Source: Gari tellinella
Lineage: Eukaryota; Mollusca; Bivalvia; Cardiida; Psammobiidae
Length of the DNA stretch: 64,000 nucleotides
Assembly: GCA_922989275.2 (NCBI GenBank)
Contig: OV277871.1
Span: 26,050,693-26,114,692, forward strand
Reading direction: 5' to 3'
Positions 41,972 through 52,710 of this stretch are shown here, piece by piece. A program made the position numbers and the translations under genes. Below the pieces are notes generated by a model, which did no database searches, had not been told where the DNA came from, and worked only from the letters and a program-made list of their open reading frames with translations. Within the stretch, counting starts at the first letter, position 1. Each line of letters starts with the position of its first letter.

Positions 41972-42315
41972 GATGGATGTTTAAAGCAGGCACATGTAAA
42001 GCAGAAAAGCTCTTTCAGGAACTATCTGCTTTACTTCAGTCTGCTTAACCTATTACCCCACAGCCTGTTTCTAGTATTGAAGACACGTGACCACTTAAAG
42101 CAGGTTGAAAGTAAAGCAGAATGTGCCTTAAGGCACATTCTGCTTTACTTTCAGCCTGCTTTAAGCTACAGTCTGCTAGGAAATAGAAAACATTTCTTAT
42201 GATACATATTCATGGCTGTAAAAATTGGAATTAATTCTTTAGTGGATGAATAAATGAAAGGCGTAAAAAGGTGTATTTATGGGGTAATGGGTTAAGCAAG
42301 CACCTGTCTGTCAAA
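41972..42315. repeat. L-type hairpin element split by B1
   Basis: TTAAAGCAGGCACATGTAAA-GCAGAAAAGC faces CTGCTTTACTTCAGTCTGC, which stops at TTAA (42045). AAGCAAGCACCTGTCTGTCA resumes after the second TTAA. Confidence 0.65.
42045..42295 (+). mobile_element. B1-family MITE, nested, TTAA-flanked
   Basis: TTAACCTATTACCCCACAGC begins it and ATGGGGTAATGGG-TTAA ends it. Core L at about 42096-42167 is perfect (loop GTGCCTTAAGGCAC). Confidence 0.8.
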
Positions 42316-42324
42316 CTGGCTACA

Positions 42325-42563
42325 TACAGTGGAGAAAACGTTATTCTTTCCCAATAAACGCGTTTACGCTAAAACTATTATTTCTATTGCAAACAGTTTG
42401 GAGCCAGATCAGACGCTGGGTAACCCGGCGTCTGATCAGGCTCCAAACTGTTTGTCACCAATATAAACATGAATTATCAGAATTGTCCAAAAGTTGCACT
42501 TTTCTATGTTTTAGTGTTTTGCGGTTCGTTTAAACGGGAAAGAATAACGTATTCTCCACTGTA
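42325..42563. mobile_element. Family A palindromic MITE
   Basis: TA-CAGTGGAGAAAACGTTATT and ACGTATTCTCCACTG-TA; core CCAGATCAGACGCTGGGTAA and mirror. Confidence 0.85.
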
Positions 42564-43094
42564 AAATCATAGGGCTAGGTAAACCCCCGGCGAACGATTC
42601 CGGTAAGATCCGATTTAGTTTACTCCGCCCAAATTAATATTCGTAGTATTCCGTAAAAATTCCTTATAAGGTCATAGCAAAATTCGCTAGTTTTGCATTT
42701 GGAGAAATGTAATTCTCGACTTGCAAGAGTCAACTGTACACTGGAGAAATGTCAATGTCGGTCGTCAATCCGCAACTTTCGGTTTATATCTGTGTTCAAG
42801 TTTATTGAAAACAGATGATTTCAGTTGGATTTTCGGATGCAGTTCTTTGCTTGTGACGGTTTGAGGAATTCCATTCTGATCTGTAGGATTAATTTGTCAA
42901 TTTCATGAAATGTAAAGCGGGTGTTTGCTTTGAACAAAGCAGAAAGTCAATTCTAAAAATAGCATTGTATGGTCATGACTAACTTATGGACAAGTCACAT
43001 TTATATTTTGTACAGTCGGGTTTGTATTTTATACAAACTACAAAAAAGATGTTAGCATCTACATGTCTAGATTATTGGCAACGATTGCGCTCCA
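42564..43094. other. No recognised feature
   Basis: No coding frame or repeat assigned. Confidence 0.4.
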
Positions 43095-43189
43095 TAGATT
43101 CTATCTGGCCAAATGTCGAATTTCATAAAATAAATATTTTGTGATCTGATCTTATGATGCTCTCTCTGCACTGATATCTGATTGTCAGA

Positions 43190-43412
43190 ATTTTGATTAG
43201 CCCTTTCATTGCCTTTCGCCGATTTCAATGGTTATTTTCAAACAGTTTGCATCCTGATCAGACGCCGCGTAACGCGGCGTCTGATTAGAATCCAAACAGT
43301 TTGACACAAAATTCAATATTTCTTAAATCAAAATACATAATAAAAATAATTTGAGAAATAAAAGCTGACGACAATTGTTTAAAATTTATGACGTCATGGT
43401 AGTGAAGGAATA
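43190..43412 (+). mobile_element. Family E MITE in segmental copy 1
   Basis: GCCCTTTCATTGCCTTTCGC, core GCATCCTGATCAGACGCCGC-GTAACGCGGCG with mirror, AAAAGCTGACGACAATTGTT and GACGTCATGGTAGTGAAGG. Confidence 0.75.
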
Positions 43413-43747
43413 GAGTATAATCTATGTCATGTTCTTGAAGCAACTTCCATGTGACGAATATGTCTGATTGTATTTTGATTTCTGTAACCCTTTCACTGCC
43501 AAGGCCAACTCTATTGGCTATGCAAACAGCTTGAAACCCAGTCAGATGAAATGTATAATATCTGATCAAGATCCAAAACTATTTTTTAACTTCGATTAAT
43601 GGTTATTAGTTTGAATGATTCCAGAATATGGGCTATCTTTTCAAGTCTAAGATTAACTAACTGTAAGATAACTGGTACATGTATTTTCAAACACAGGGAA
43701 TTTATGTACTTTACGTTTTACCTGGATCATAATATCGTGGAGTGCAC

Positions 43748-43943
43748 TTAATCCCTTCACTGCCATGACGTCATCGAATTAAAACAATCGTCGTTTTCAA
43801 AATTTCCGGATTATTTTGTCTTTTTTCCAAAAATAAAATAAAATTTCAGTTATTGTTTAAAAAAGAGCATGAACTTAGAATTTGAACAATAAAAGCAGAC
43901 GACAATTATTTAAATCAGCTGCCGTCACGGCAGTGAAGGGGGT
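43748..43943 (+). mobile_element. E-family element without core
   Basis: TTAATCCCTTCACTGCCATG-ACGTCATCGAATT at the left and AGCAGACGACAATTATTTAA with CACGGCAGTGAAGGGGG at the right. The K hairpin is absent. Confidence 0.6.
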
Positions 43944-44170
43944 TGATATGGAGTCTATGATATCTATTTCGAGCGCAAACCATCAGTCCATGTTTCTGTT
44001 GACGTCAATATTGTATACCAATTCTAACTATTTAACGCGTCTATACAAACCCACAGGACAATGAGACGATAATGACTCTGTTAACTATACCAATTACAGG
44101 TGTCTTCTACTGTGACGTCATTCGGCTATAATCTTACTGTAATGATACACATGTTTAACCCCTTTATATC

Positions 44171-44335
44171 TACAGCGCTCATTCCCGATAACGATTCCCT
44201 TCTTTCAACAATGCTTGCCGCTTTCTCCCTAAAAATATAATCATACTAAGACTTTAACTCCTGCAATATAGTCTGCTTAAAATTGTTGTTTTCTGTTATT
44301 TCTCAGAGATACATATAAAATTAAAATTGACACCC
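44171..44335 (+). repeat. Family D left part
   Basis: TACAGCGCTCATTCCCGATA-ACGATTCCC and ATATAGTCTGCTTAAAATTG-TTGTTTTCTG. Right end missing. It corresponds to 47780-48149 in copy 2. Confidence 0.55.
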
Positions 44336-45027
44336 ATCCCTCCTCCTCGAAATATCCCCAGATACCTTCCTACCTTGTCGCGGTTTGGTGCTTAATTTTC
44401 ATAGGGAATTGTTCCTACATGTATTTATTAAACCGAAATTATCCCCTATGCCAAGAACTAAAAGGAAGACAGAACGGTGTTTTCCAAACTCTTTAAAACC
44501 AGTAAATATTGCTAAGAAAAACCTGTAGAAGTCGCATATGGTAGTGAATACCAGTTAATCAGTATTTATTACGCGATGTCACTCATATTTTAACGCTGTG
44601 CTTTTTACGGTCGAACTTCAGTTTTTACTCTAGAGACAACACAGTATATCTTAAGTATGACTTATTTCGGTATCAATATAACAAATAAAGACAGACACTA
44701 TCTTTAGTGACACTTTTGATACAATTAAACCTGACAGGTGATTTTATAATACGACTCGCCTACTCGACAATACTATATATCGTACCAGTTACCATATTGC
44801 CTTGTTTGTGTAACAGCCGTTGTACATGTATGTCTAGTACGTCTATGAAATAGTTTAAATACTAGCTATTACATACTTTAACCTTTCTTTTATTTAAAAA
44901 AAATGACACGAAATAAACAAAAAACAAAAATAAAAAAAACAACCACCGCAATTACAAATTTCAACCTGTTGAGACAGTAAATCGCAAGGAACATTTCCTA
45001 CACTCAAACAATCGCCTGTATATAATC
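44336..45027. other. No gene recognised
   Basis: The first ~265 bp belong to the segmental duplication. The remainder is AT-rich with A-runs near 44888-44940. Confidence 0.4.
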
Positions 45028-45184
45028 ATAATAATTGGGGTGCACCCATTACTCCATAAGTACGCCTTTTGCACATTTAGTTTATTCCTCCATGGAAGAA
45101 GATTTTATACAGTTATGAATATAAGAAATGATAAATAGTTTCTATACCATAGCAGATGATAGCTTAAATCAGACTGAAAGTACG
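45028..45184 (-). repeat. B1-family fragment, minus orientation
   Basis: TTACTCCATAAGTACGCCTT-TTGCACATTTAG, TTATTCCTCCATGGAAGAAG and GATAGCTTAAATCAGACTGA, cut off in the core by TTTCAACTTTGAAATACGGA. Confidence 0.6.
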
Positions 45185-45373
45185 TTTCAACTTTGAAATA
45201 CGGATGTGTTCGACATAAGTCAGATCGAGTTATCGAGAATAAACTTAAGACATACTGTACTAGTAAATTCTATTTAAACGAGTTTTTGAAGTATCGAGTT
45301 TCTACTTATAAACATATACAAACAAACACATAAAGCCAATGCTCCGAATATACGAGTTCTTCGGCTGCCAAGA

Positions 45374-45520
45374 GTCCAAGGTTATAAAGTTTTGCAGTTG
45401 GGTCTTAAGTCGCTCTCAAGCATTTGATTGGTGAGATTTGAGCCATGTCTCAAATCTCACCAATCAAATGTTTGAGAACACGCACAGACTCAGTTCAAAC
45501 GCTTTATAACATTAGCCCTA
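45374..45520. mobile_element. CCAAGGTTATAAAG foldback MITE
   Basis: TCCAAGGTTATAAAGTTTTG mirrors CAAACGCTTTATAACATTAG. The centre ATTTGAGCCATGTCTCAAAT lies between TTTGATTGGTGAG and CTCACCAATCAAA. Relatives: 47418-47562, 52930-53085. Confidence 0.75.
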
Positions 45521-45850
45521 GTCATCGACATTTCAATGTCTTTGACTACATTCGAATGGTAACACGGCTGTAATGCGACTATAAAACTATATATCAGCAT
45601 TCTCCTAAATTATGGATCACCGAATGCTAAATGCATCTAACACGCGATAGTTCGAACTCGCTTTAGTTCGAACTCGCTTAAGTTCGAACTAACTTAAGTC
45701 AAATTGAACCTTTTTTCAAAGTTAAATGAGGCTAAACGAATACGTACGACTTAAGCGAGCCCATGGCTCAGCTAAAACTTAGTAAGTTCGACTAAAGCGA
45801 TTTCCAATTATCAAGGCTCTACTATATTTCGTTGTATCGTTTGTCATTTG
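45515..45850 (+). repeat. Duplicated block, copy 2 (empty site)
   Basis: CTAGTCATCGACATTTCAAT, CACCGAATGCTAAATGCATC, GTTCGAACTCGCTTAAGTTC and CTACTATATTTCGTTGTATC match 39240-39895. Confidence 0.7.
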
Positions 45851-45954
45851 ATCTGATTGTATCTTGCCAAATGTCGAATATTATAAAATAAATATTTGGT
45901 AATCTGATTTTATGATGCCCTCTCTGCACTGATATCTGATTGTTAGATTTTTGA

Positions 45955-46170
45955 TTAACCCTTTCACTACCGTGCCCTGAGCACAATTGTTTTTATTTTG
46001 CAAACAGTTTGGACCCTGATCAGACGCCGCGTTACGCGGCGTCTGATCAGGTTCATAACGGTTTGGCACTCATTTAAAATTTTCTAAATTCAAAATACCC
46101 TGAATATAAATTTGGGAAATAAAGGCAGACAATTGTTTCAAATTGATGACGTCATGGCAGTGAAGGGATA
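45955..46170 (+). mobile_element. Family E MITE in segmental copy 2
   Basis: TTAACCCTTTCACTACCGTG, core GGACCCTGATCAGACGCCGC-GTTACGCGGCG and mirror, GACGTCATGGCAGTGAAGGG. Confidence 0.8.
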
Positions 46171-46737
46171 GAACATGTTCTTGAAGCCAATTCCATGCGT
46201 TGAATATGTCTGATTGTATTGATTTCTGTAACCCTTTCATTGTCAAGGTCAACTCTATTGGCATTGCAAACAGCTTGGAACACACTCAACCGAAAACATT
46301 TCGTCTACTCAGGATCTAAACTATTTTGCACTTCAATCAATGGTCCTTACACCTAATGTCTGGATGTTGACGTGACACTATGTCACGTGATTTTAAGCAG
46401 AAGATACTGAAGTTGTTATTCAAAGTGTTAATGAGCATTGCTGATGATTCAGAAAATTAGAATTCTGCTTTGAGTGAAACCGATATGATCGGTTTGATAA
46501 CAAAATGCGTAATACGCAATATAATAAGAATCTGTACCATTTGTTAATCGAAATCAAGATAGATCTATTGAAAAGAGTGTGAGTCTTTATCAGTTTGAAT
46601 GAAAGAAAGGAAGTTTTTCAAGAGCATAGACTATCTTTTTAGTTCCAAGATTTACTAGCGATAATTTAACAAGTATTTTCCAACAAAGTGAGTCCATACA
46701 CTTTACGTTTTATTTGGATCCAAATCGTGTGGTGCAC

Positions 46738-46997
46738 TAAATCCCTTTACTGCCATGACGTTATCGAATTTAAACAATAATTTGTCGTCTGCCTTTATTT
46801 CTAAAATTAAATTTTCTTGATTGTTGTATGCATTTATTTCTAAAATTAAAATATTAATCATTTTTACTGAAGAAATATTGAAATGAGTGTCAAACAGTTT
46901 TATTCCTGATCAGACGCCGCGTAACGTAACGTCTGATCAGGATCCAAACTATTTGCAGATAATTATTGTAGGCGAGACTAGGCAATGAAGGGGTTAA
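46738..46997 (+). mobile_element. Family E MITE
   Basis: CTAAATCCCTTTACTGCCAT-GACGTTATCG, core TTCCTGATCAGACGCCGCGT, right end GGCAATGAAGGGG-TTAA. Two similar TTATTTCTAAAATTAAA stretches suggest a small internal duplication. Confidence 0.65.
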
Positions 46998-47009
46998 CTC
47001 TCAGGATCC

Positions 47010-47244
47010 TACAGTGGAGAATCTGTTATTCTTTCCCGTTTAAACGCAAACGTACGCAAACGCAAAGCACTAACACGTAGAAACAATTCTGATATTTCAT
47101 GTTTATCTTGGTGGCAAACAGTTTGGAGCCTGATCAGACGCCGGGTTACCCGGCGTCTGATCTGGCTCCAAACTGTTTGCATTGCAAATAATAGTTTTAG
47201 CGTAAACGCGTTTATTGGGAAAGAATAACAGATTCTCCACTGTA
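47010..47244. mobile_element. Family A palindromic MITE
   Basis: TA-CAGTGGAGAATCTGTTATT and GATTCTCCACTG-TA; core GCCTGATCAGACGCCGGGTT and mirror. It is absent from segmental copy 1. Confidence 0.85.
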
Positions 47245-47417
47245 ACTGTTCATCATGTATGGCACTCGTAGTGATGTATTTGCAGAAAAAAGAGCATGCG
47301 TTTAAAATTTGAACAATGAAGGCAAACGACAATTACATGTATATAAAACATATGACGTCACGGCAGTTAAGGGGTTTATATTGAGTCCAGGATACCGATT
47401 TCGAGGGCAAACTATCT

Positions 47418-47562
47418 TGGTCCAAGGTTATAAAGCTTTTCAGTTGTGTCTAAAGTCGTTCTCAAGCATTTGATTGGTCAGATTTGAGCCCAGGCTCAAA
47501 TCTGATAAATCAAATGCTTGATAACACATTAATCTCAAACGCTTTATAACCTTTGACCCAGA
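47418..47562. mobile_element. CCAAGGTTATAAAG foldback MITE
   Basis: TCCAAGGTTATAAAGCTTTT mirrors AAACGCTTTATAACCTTTGA. The centre is GATTTGAGCCCAGGCTCAAATC. Segmental copy 1 is continuous across this point (GCAAACCATCAGTCCATGTT). Confidence 0.8.
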
Positions 47563-47779
47563 CCATGTTTCTGTTGACGTCAGTATTTTACCGAAATGTC
47601 ACTATCAGACGTCTATCTATATAATTCCATACGCTAATGACAATACAAAAGAGTAAATGACTGTGTTAATTACGTCAATTACAGGTGTTTCCTACTGTGA
47701 CGTCATTCTGCTATGATATTGCTGAATGATGATAAACCAATAATAAACCATAATGATGCACATGTTTAACCTCTTCATA

Positions 47780-48149
47780 TACAGTGCTCCCTCTCTACAA
47801 CAGCCCTCCCAATAACGATTCCTTACTAACGACAATGATTACCGGTGTCCCCCAAAAGGGAATTGTTTTAACACTTGCATTCCTAGGAGCAATATCGTCT
47901 GCTTGAAATTGTCGTCTGCTGTTGTTTCTCAAAATTACATATACATGTAACTGGGCTTTCTGACAGAAGAAATATAATGTTGATAGACCAACAGCTTGAA
48001 TTCTAGCGTTACGCAGCGTCTGATCTGGATTCAAGCTATTTGCTAATATGAGGCAATTATAGAGTTTCCCTCCCTATAACAACTTCCTGTGAAAAACACA
48101 CGCAATCTTTGTCTCCCATTGTGTGATGTTGTAGAGAGGGATCACTGTA
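47780..48149 (+). mobile_element. Family D MITE, full length
   Basis: TA-CAGTGCTCCCTCTCTACAA and GTTGTAGAGAGGGATCACTG-TA; half of core K remains (GCGTCTGATCTGGATTCAAG). Confidence 0.8.
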
Positions 48150-48398
48150 ATGCATTCTTCCAAACGGAAATGATCGCTTGAAGATGATACCAAAGTAAAT
48201 ATGTTTATCAATCCTCTAAAAAATTAGAGTCAGGGCTTCAAACACTCTGGATTGTGTTGACAGGCCATAGTTTCTCCCCAAAACACCTCCATACCGTGCC
48301 GTGCTTCTTGGGCTAAGAACTCGAAAGGAAGGAAGGTACGTGTTTTTATCCTATGCACTTCTCTGTAGCAAATTAGATCAGTCGAAAGTATCTTGTTG

Positions 48399-48432
48399 AA
48401 ATCCTCCTCCTCCTCATCATCATCATCATCTA
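48399..48432 (+). repeat. Trinucleotide microsatellite
   Basis: TCC repeats run into TCA repeats (CCTCCTCCTCCTCATCATCA). The polyserine frame over it is an artefact. Confidence 0.85.
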
Positions 48433-48896
48433 CTCATTTCATCATTCATCTTCGCTATATGACACATTCTGTGTCGCAGTGCCGTAAAACGCAACTCATT
48501 CACCTATCAGTAACTCGGTCTGTTAACAGGTTCTTATCTAATTTTTGCAAAAAACTCCACAATCTCGTTAGAAGAATTCTGAAAGTAAATTGCTTCCTCC
48601 TCGAAAGATCCTCAGAGACATTCCTACCTGGTCGTGATACTGGGGCGTAATTCTCTGTTTATTAGAACGAGATTATCCCCTCTGCAAAGAATTAAAAGGA
48701 AGGCACGCCGGTGGTTTTGATTCAATACGCTGCTTGGAAACGCATGAGATAAGCCGAAATTATCTTCCTGAAATAATCATCATCTCATCTTATCACCCCT
48801 CATAATTCATCGGCGGTATATGACATATTTTGTGTCGCAGTGCCGTAAAACCAAACTCACTCATCCATCCAGACGTAAATCTACAGAGTACGTAAA

Positions 48897-48968
48897 TCGT
48901 GGACCCTTACGGTTTAATTGGCCACATGTCTTCAAAACTAGAAACAGGCAATGGTGTAAAGGGTTAGC
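48897..48968 (-). repeat. B1-family terminal fragment
   Basis: GGCCACATGTCTTCAAAACT-AGAAACAGGCAATGG and GTAAAGGGTTAGC match the mirrored left end of B1. Confidence 0.55.
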
Positions 48969-48984
48969 ACTGCTGTGTGCACTT

Positions 48985-49290
48985 TGTTTCAAAGCTGAGA
49001 TTTATGGCACTATAACTGAAGAAATATCGAAATAATTGTCAAAATGTTAAGTCCAAAGTTTGTGAGAAAGATAGTTTTATGGCAAAATAAATGAAGAAAT
49101 ATCGAAATAATTGTCAAAATGTTAAGTCCAAAGTTTGTTTCAAAATTAAGATTTATGGCATAATAACTGAAGAAATATCGAAATAATTGTCAAAATATTT
49201 GGTCCTAAGTTTGTTTCAAAGCTAAGATTTATGGCAAAATTAATGAAGAAATATCAAAATAATCGTCAAAATGTTTGGCCCTGTTCAGAC
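48985..49290 (+). repeat. Minisatellite, ~76-bp units, derived from a MITE arm
   Basis: Four units share GAAGAAATATCGAAATAATT-GTCAAAATGTT and AAGATTTATGGCA. The last unit leads into GGCCCTGTTCAGACGCGGCG, half of core K. One inverted copy (CATTTTGACAACTATTTCGA) follows at 49303-49336. Confidence 0.8.
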
Positions 49291-49404
49291 GCGGCGTCTA
49301 AACCGGATCAAGCATTTTGACAACTATTTCGATATTTCTTTAGTTGGGTTTTACGGCATGGCGACACAGGATAGGTCATATATTGAAGATGAATGATGGG
49401 ATGA

Positions 49405-49656
49405 CAGGGCTGTCATTTCTCCGGATTTTTCCTAAATCTCCGGATTTTTGTCCACTACATGGTATCTTAAAGCAGGCTGAAAGTAAAACAGAATACGCCC
49501 TAAGGTGCATTCTGCTTTACTGACAACCTGCTTTAAGTAGTCGCATGACAAAATAAAAAAAAGGCTATAGGATAAAGGAACGATTCGTAAAATCGCACTT
49601 GAAAAATGCAAATTTGGAAATCTTAGGTTTTTTCATGTCAACTTATGGCAACCCTG
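49405..49656 (-). mobile_element. B2-family MITE
   Basis: CAGGGCTGTCATTTCTCCGG and ACTTATGGCAACCCTG ends; core L (AAAGCAGGCTGAAAGTAAAA and mirror). Flanks GGATGA and AGATGA differ by one base, consistent with a 6-bp duplication. Confidence 0.8.
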
Positions 49657-50558
49657 AGATGAGATGAGAAGATAGTTGTGGGGCGAATCCAGGACGGACG
49701 TTTGAACGGGTCCAATAGCTGTTTGCAAAATTGATTTTAATCGCCTATGGCATTGACACGTTTAACCTTCTATAAGAATAATATTAAACGATGTACAATT
49801 GGATCATTGCTAAGATTGTGAGTCGGAATATTGGAGCAACTGTCAGGTTTCATCATATCAAATTTGTCTACAAGAAAATTGTCTGTCTAATTTTGTGATA
49901 GTGTTATTGATATAAGTCATTTAGGATATATTGTTTAGTCTACAGATGGATGCAAATTGCGATGGAGTTGAAAGATTGTACTGTAACACAGTCGAGTATC
50001 AATTACTATGCAAATAATTATTTCCCATTATTTTTTGGTTTTCAGACATATAGCCGAGCTCACTGACGTACTCCATAAACTTTAACTCTCAAATTTAATG
50101 TTAGCCTGTTTTGACCACTTATGGTTTCGTCAACAAATAATTGAAACCAAGCGTGTCAAACCTTTTGATTTTTTATTAAACATGTTAACCATTATTCTAC
50201 TCAATGAATTGGTTGTGTAGATAATGCCAAAAACACTAAACAGAAACCTAACTAAAATTAAACCTTTAAACTTTAGAAAAAACCACACATCAAAGTTCGA
50301 ACTTTGTCTTTTTGTGTCCCGGTGGAGCTGGCACATAATTGCTTTGAACTGTAGAACTGTTATCGAACTCTCATTGATCTCAGACCCTTGACACTAATAT
50401 GCCCTTTTGTTTGAACTAAGAACAATATGAACATAGGAATCAATCAGACAATGCTGATTTTATCATAATATTGTCCACACAGAACTTTGATTTATAATCA
50501 AGATGACATTTAAGCGACTTTCTGGCAGCATTGTATTTCCTTGAAGGGTAAAAGCTAT
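49657..50558. other. No recognised feature
   Basis: AT-rich; the 68-codon minus frame has no domain. TCATATCAAATTTGTCTACA near 49854 faintly recalls the 18841 repeat. Confidence 0.4.
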
Positions 50559-50772
50559 TACAGTTGATGAGAAGTTATTCTTTCCCGTTTAGAGGAAATC
50601 TAAAAACAATTCAATATAGGAAATTTGTTGATATGCTTTACTAGTGACAGGCAGATAGTTTGGAGCCTGATCAGACGCCGGGATACTCCGGCGTCTGATC
50701 TGGATCCAAACTGTTTGCTATGGAATAATTGCTTTCACATTATTCGGAAATAATAACGTGTTCCCCACTGTA
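50559..50772. mobile_element. Family A MITE, diverged
   Basis: TA-CAGTTGATGAGAAGTTATT and AACGTGTTCCCCACTG-TA; core GCCTGATCAGACGCCGGGAT and mirror. Confidence 0.75.
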
Positions 50773-51065
50773 CTAAAGAGTTTTGGCATGATAAAATTGA
50801 ATTTGAACAATCAATATGTCATTACTTGGGCTTACTTAAAAAAATCTCAAAAGATGTATGTTATATGGTCTAATTGTTTCGACACAACTCAATTTCCCTC
50901 AAGTGGAACAAAACCATAACTTTCTTGAGTTGAATGTCGTCATTTCTATCTTACTCAGCGGAAACATACCCGTACGTGAAAGTTGAAAGTTGGCTACGCC
51001 ACATACTTTTACCAATATTTACTTTTCTATTTCACTTAACCGCTGTCAGTCTTGATTGCCTGTTT

Positions 51066-51284
51066 TAACCCTCTCACAGCCGAAGTATTGTCTGCTTTCA
51101 TATAGAATCGCCTGCAATATGTTTTAAAGTCAGAATTAGGTTTTTTTTCTAAAACGAATAACAATATGAGTGTCAAACAGTTTGGATTTTAATCAGACCC
51201 CGCGTTACGTGGCTCTGATTAGGAGCAGGATATAAACTATTTGTAAAAGTAGCATTTTGGTGCCATTGTAGTGGAAAAGTTAAA
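51066..51284 (+). repeat. E/H-like element, decayed
   Basis: TAACCCTCTCACAGCCGAAG, GTGTCAAACAGTTTGGATTT-TAATCAGACCCCGCG and GTGCCATTGTAGTGGAAAAG. Confidence 0.45.
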
Positions 51285-51564
51285 ATCCCGAACACATTTC
51301 GTTTTTCTCAAGAATTAAAGGCTCCTCTAGAAAATAAACCTGTGTCTAAGAAATACGACAAGCGATAACAAATATTTACCTGTAACAGTAAACGAAACTG
51401 TTGAGTCCTAAACAGCCATTTACTTCACACGGGTGTTATAAGTGTTTTCTTCTGACCTGTCCGAGTTATTTTTAGATTGGAACATTCTAAAATTATAAAA
51501 GGGATGATCACCGTACTCGTTGTTTCCGTACAGTCAGCTTATGTCTACAATTGGCATAATTGTT

Positions 51565-52040
51565 TTAACCCTTTACCCATTAGAAGCGCCGTTTAGCACA
51601 TTTAATTTATTCCTCCACTGAAAAAATTTATACTGTCATGAATATGTATTATCAGAAATATTTCTATATTTTAGCAGACAGTAGCTTAAAGCAGGCTGAA
51701 CGTAAATTCTGCTTTAATTTCAACCTGCTTGAAGTGGTTACAGTGGAGAATCTGTTATTCTTTCCCGTTTAAACGCAAACGTACGCAAACGCAAAGCACT
51801 AAAACGTAGAAAAGAACAACTTTTGGACAATTCTGATAATTCTTGTTTATCTTGGTGGCAAACAGTTTTGAGCCTGATCAGACGCCGGGTTACCCGGCGT
51901 CTGATCTGGCTCCAAACTGTTTGCACTGCAAATAATAGTTTTAGCGTAAACGCGTTTATTGGGGAAGAATAACAGATTCTCCACTGTATCTATCCTCAAT
52001 CCCTCCATTCCCAGAAACGGTCTATCAGGTAAAGGGTTAA
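51565..52040 (-). mobile_element. B1-family MITE carrying a family A insertion
   Basis: TTAACCCTTTACCCATTAGA and TATCAGGTAAAGGG-TTAA ends with TTAA on both sides. Core L is partly deleted. Family A (51739-51988) interrupts it at GAAGTGGTTA / TATCTATCCTC. Confidence 0.8.
51739..51988. mobile_element. Family A MITE nested in B1
   Basis: TA-CAGTGGAGAATCTGTTATT and CAGATTCTCCACTG-TA; core GCCTGATCAGACGCCGGGTT and perfect mirror. Confidence 0.9.
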
Positions 52041-52428
52041 GACAAAAACGCACTTATTGGGCGAGAATAACGTATTCTCAACTGTACATTTCAATCGTAA
52101 ACGCTTGTTATAATCCCCAGTTATTAACTACCAGATTCTGTAACCTAGATATGAGATAAAACATTTTATACCGGGAATAATGTAGATTTTCTGATTATGT
52201 ATGTCGATTTGTGGTCGAACTGTCATTTTTTATTATATCAAATTTGACTCGACAAATACCGCCTGTCTACATGGGCAATTTAGTAAATGATAAAAAAAAC
52301 CCATTTATGAAACATTGTTTTGTCAACCGAGTATCACAAAAAAGTATGAGTGTCAATACACGATACAGTGAGTTTGACTTATAACGGAGTCTTTGGGACC
52401 GTCTCATTTCATTCGGTCCCATTTACTA

Positions 52429-52560
52429 TACAGTAAAATCTCTTTATCACGACCATTTAAACGAAGGCTAATTGTTTGTATAAAAGACAGGTGACAGCTT
52501 AAAACAAGATAACAGGAAAACAAAAGCCGCCTTAAGGAACCATGTTATACAAAAAATAAG
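52429..52560 (+). repeat. Family C left part
   Basis: TATACAGTAAAATCTCTTTA-TCACGACCATTTAAACG and GACAGGTGACAGCTTAAAAC. Right half missing. Confidence 0.55.
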
Positions 52561-52710
52561 CACCCTTCATAAATCAAATGAATATAGATCTCCATTTTTA
52601 TGACTAAAGGAGAGTCACCTTAACCTATTTTTGCACACGATCCCATATATGGGACATAGGCAAACAGTGTATACTCTGATCAGACGCCGCATAATGCGGC
52701 GTCTGATCAG

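Larger units (their letters stand above)
43095..44600 (+). repeat. Segmental duplication, copy 1
   Basis: In order it matches 45866-48720: GCCAAATGTCGAATTTCATA, CTGCACTGATATCTGATTGT, the E element, TCATGTTCTTGAAGCAACTT, CTTTACGTTTTACCTGGATC, CCATGTTTCTGTTGACGTCA, CAATTACAGGTGTCTTCTAC, a D start, and CTCCTCGAAATATCC. Divergence is clear and the second copy is longer because of later insertions. Confidence 0.75.
45866..48720 (+). repeat. Segmental duplication, copy 2
   Basis: It corresponds to 43095-44600 but contains extra insertions: A at 47010-47244, a foldback MITE at 47418-47562, and a complete D at 47780-48149. Confidence 0.7.

Noticed and set aside
48393..48650. Frame starting with a polyserine run
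   Set aside because: It is produced by a TCC/TCA microsatellite.
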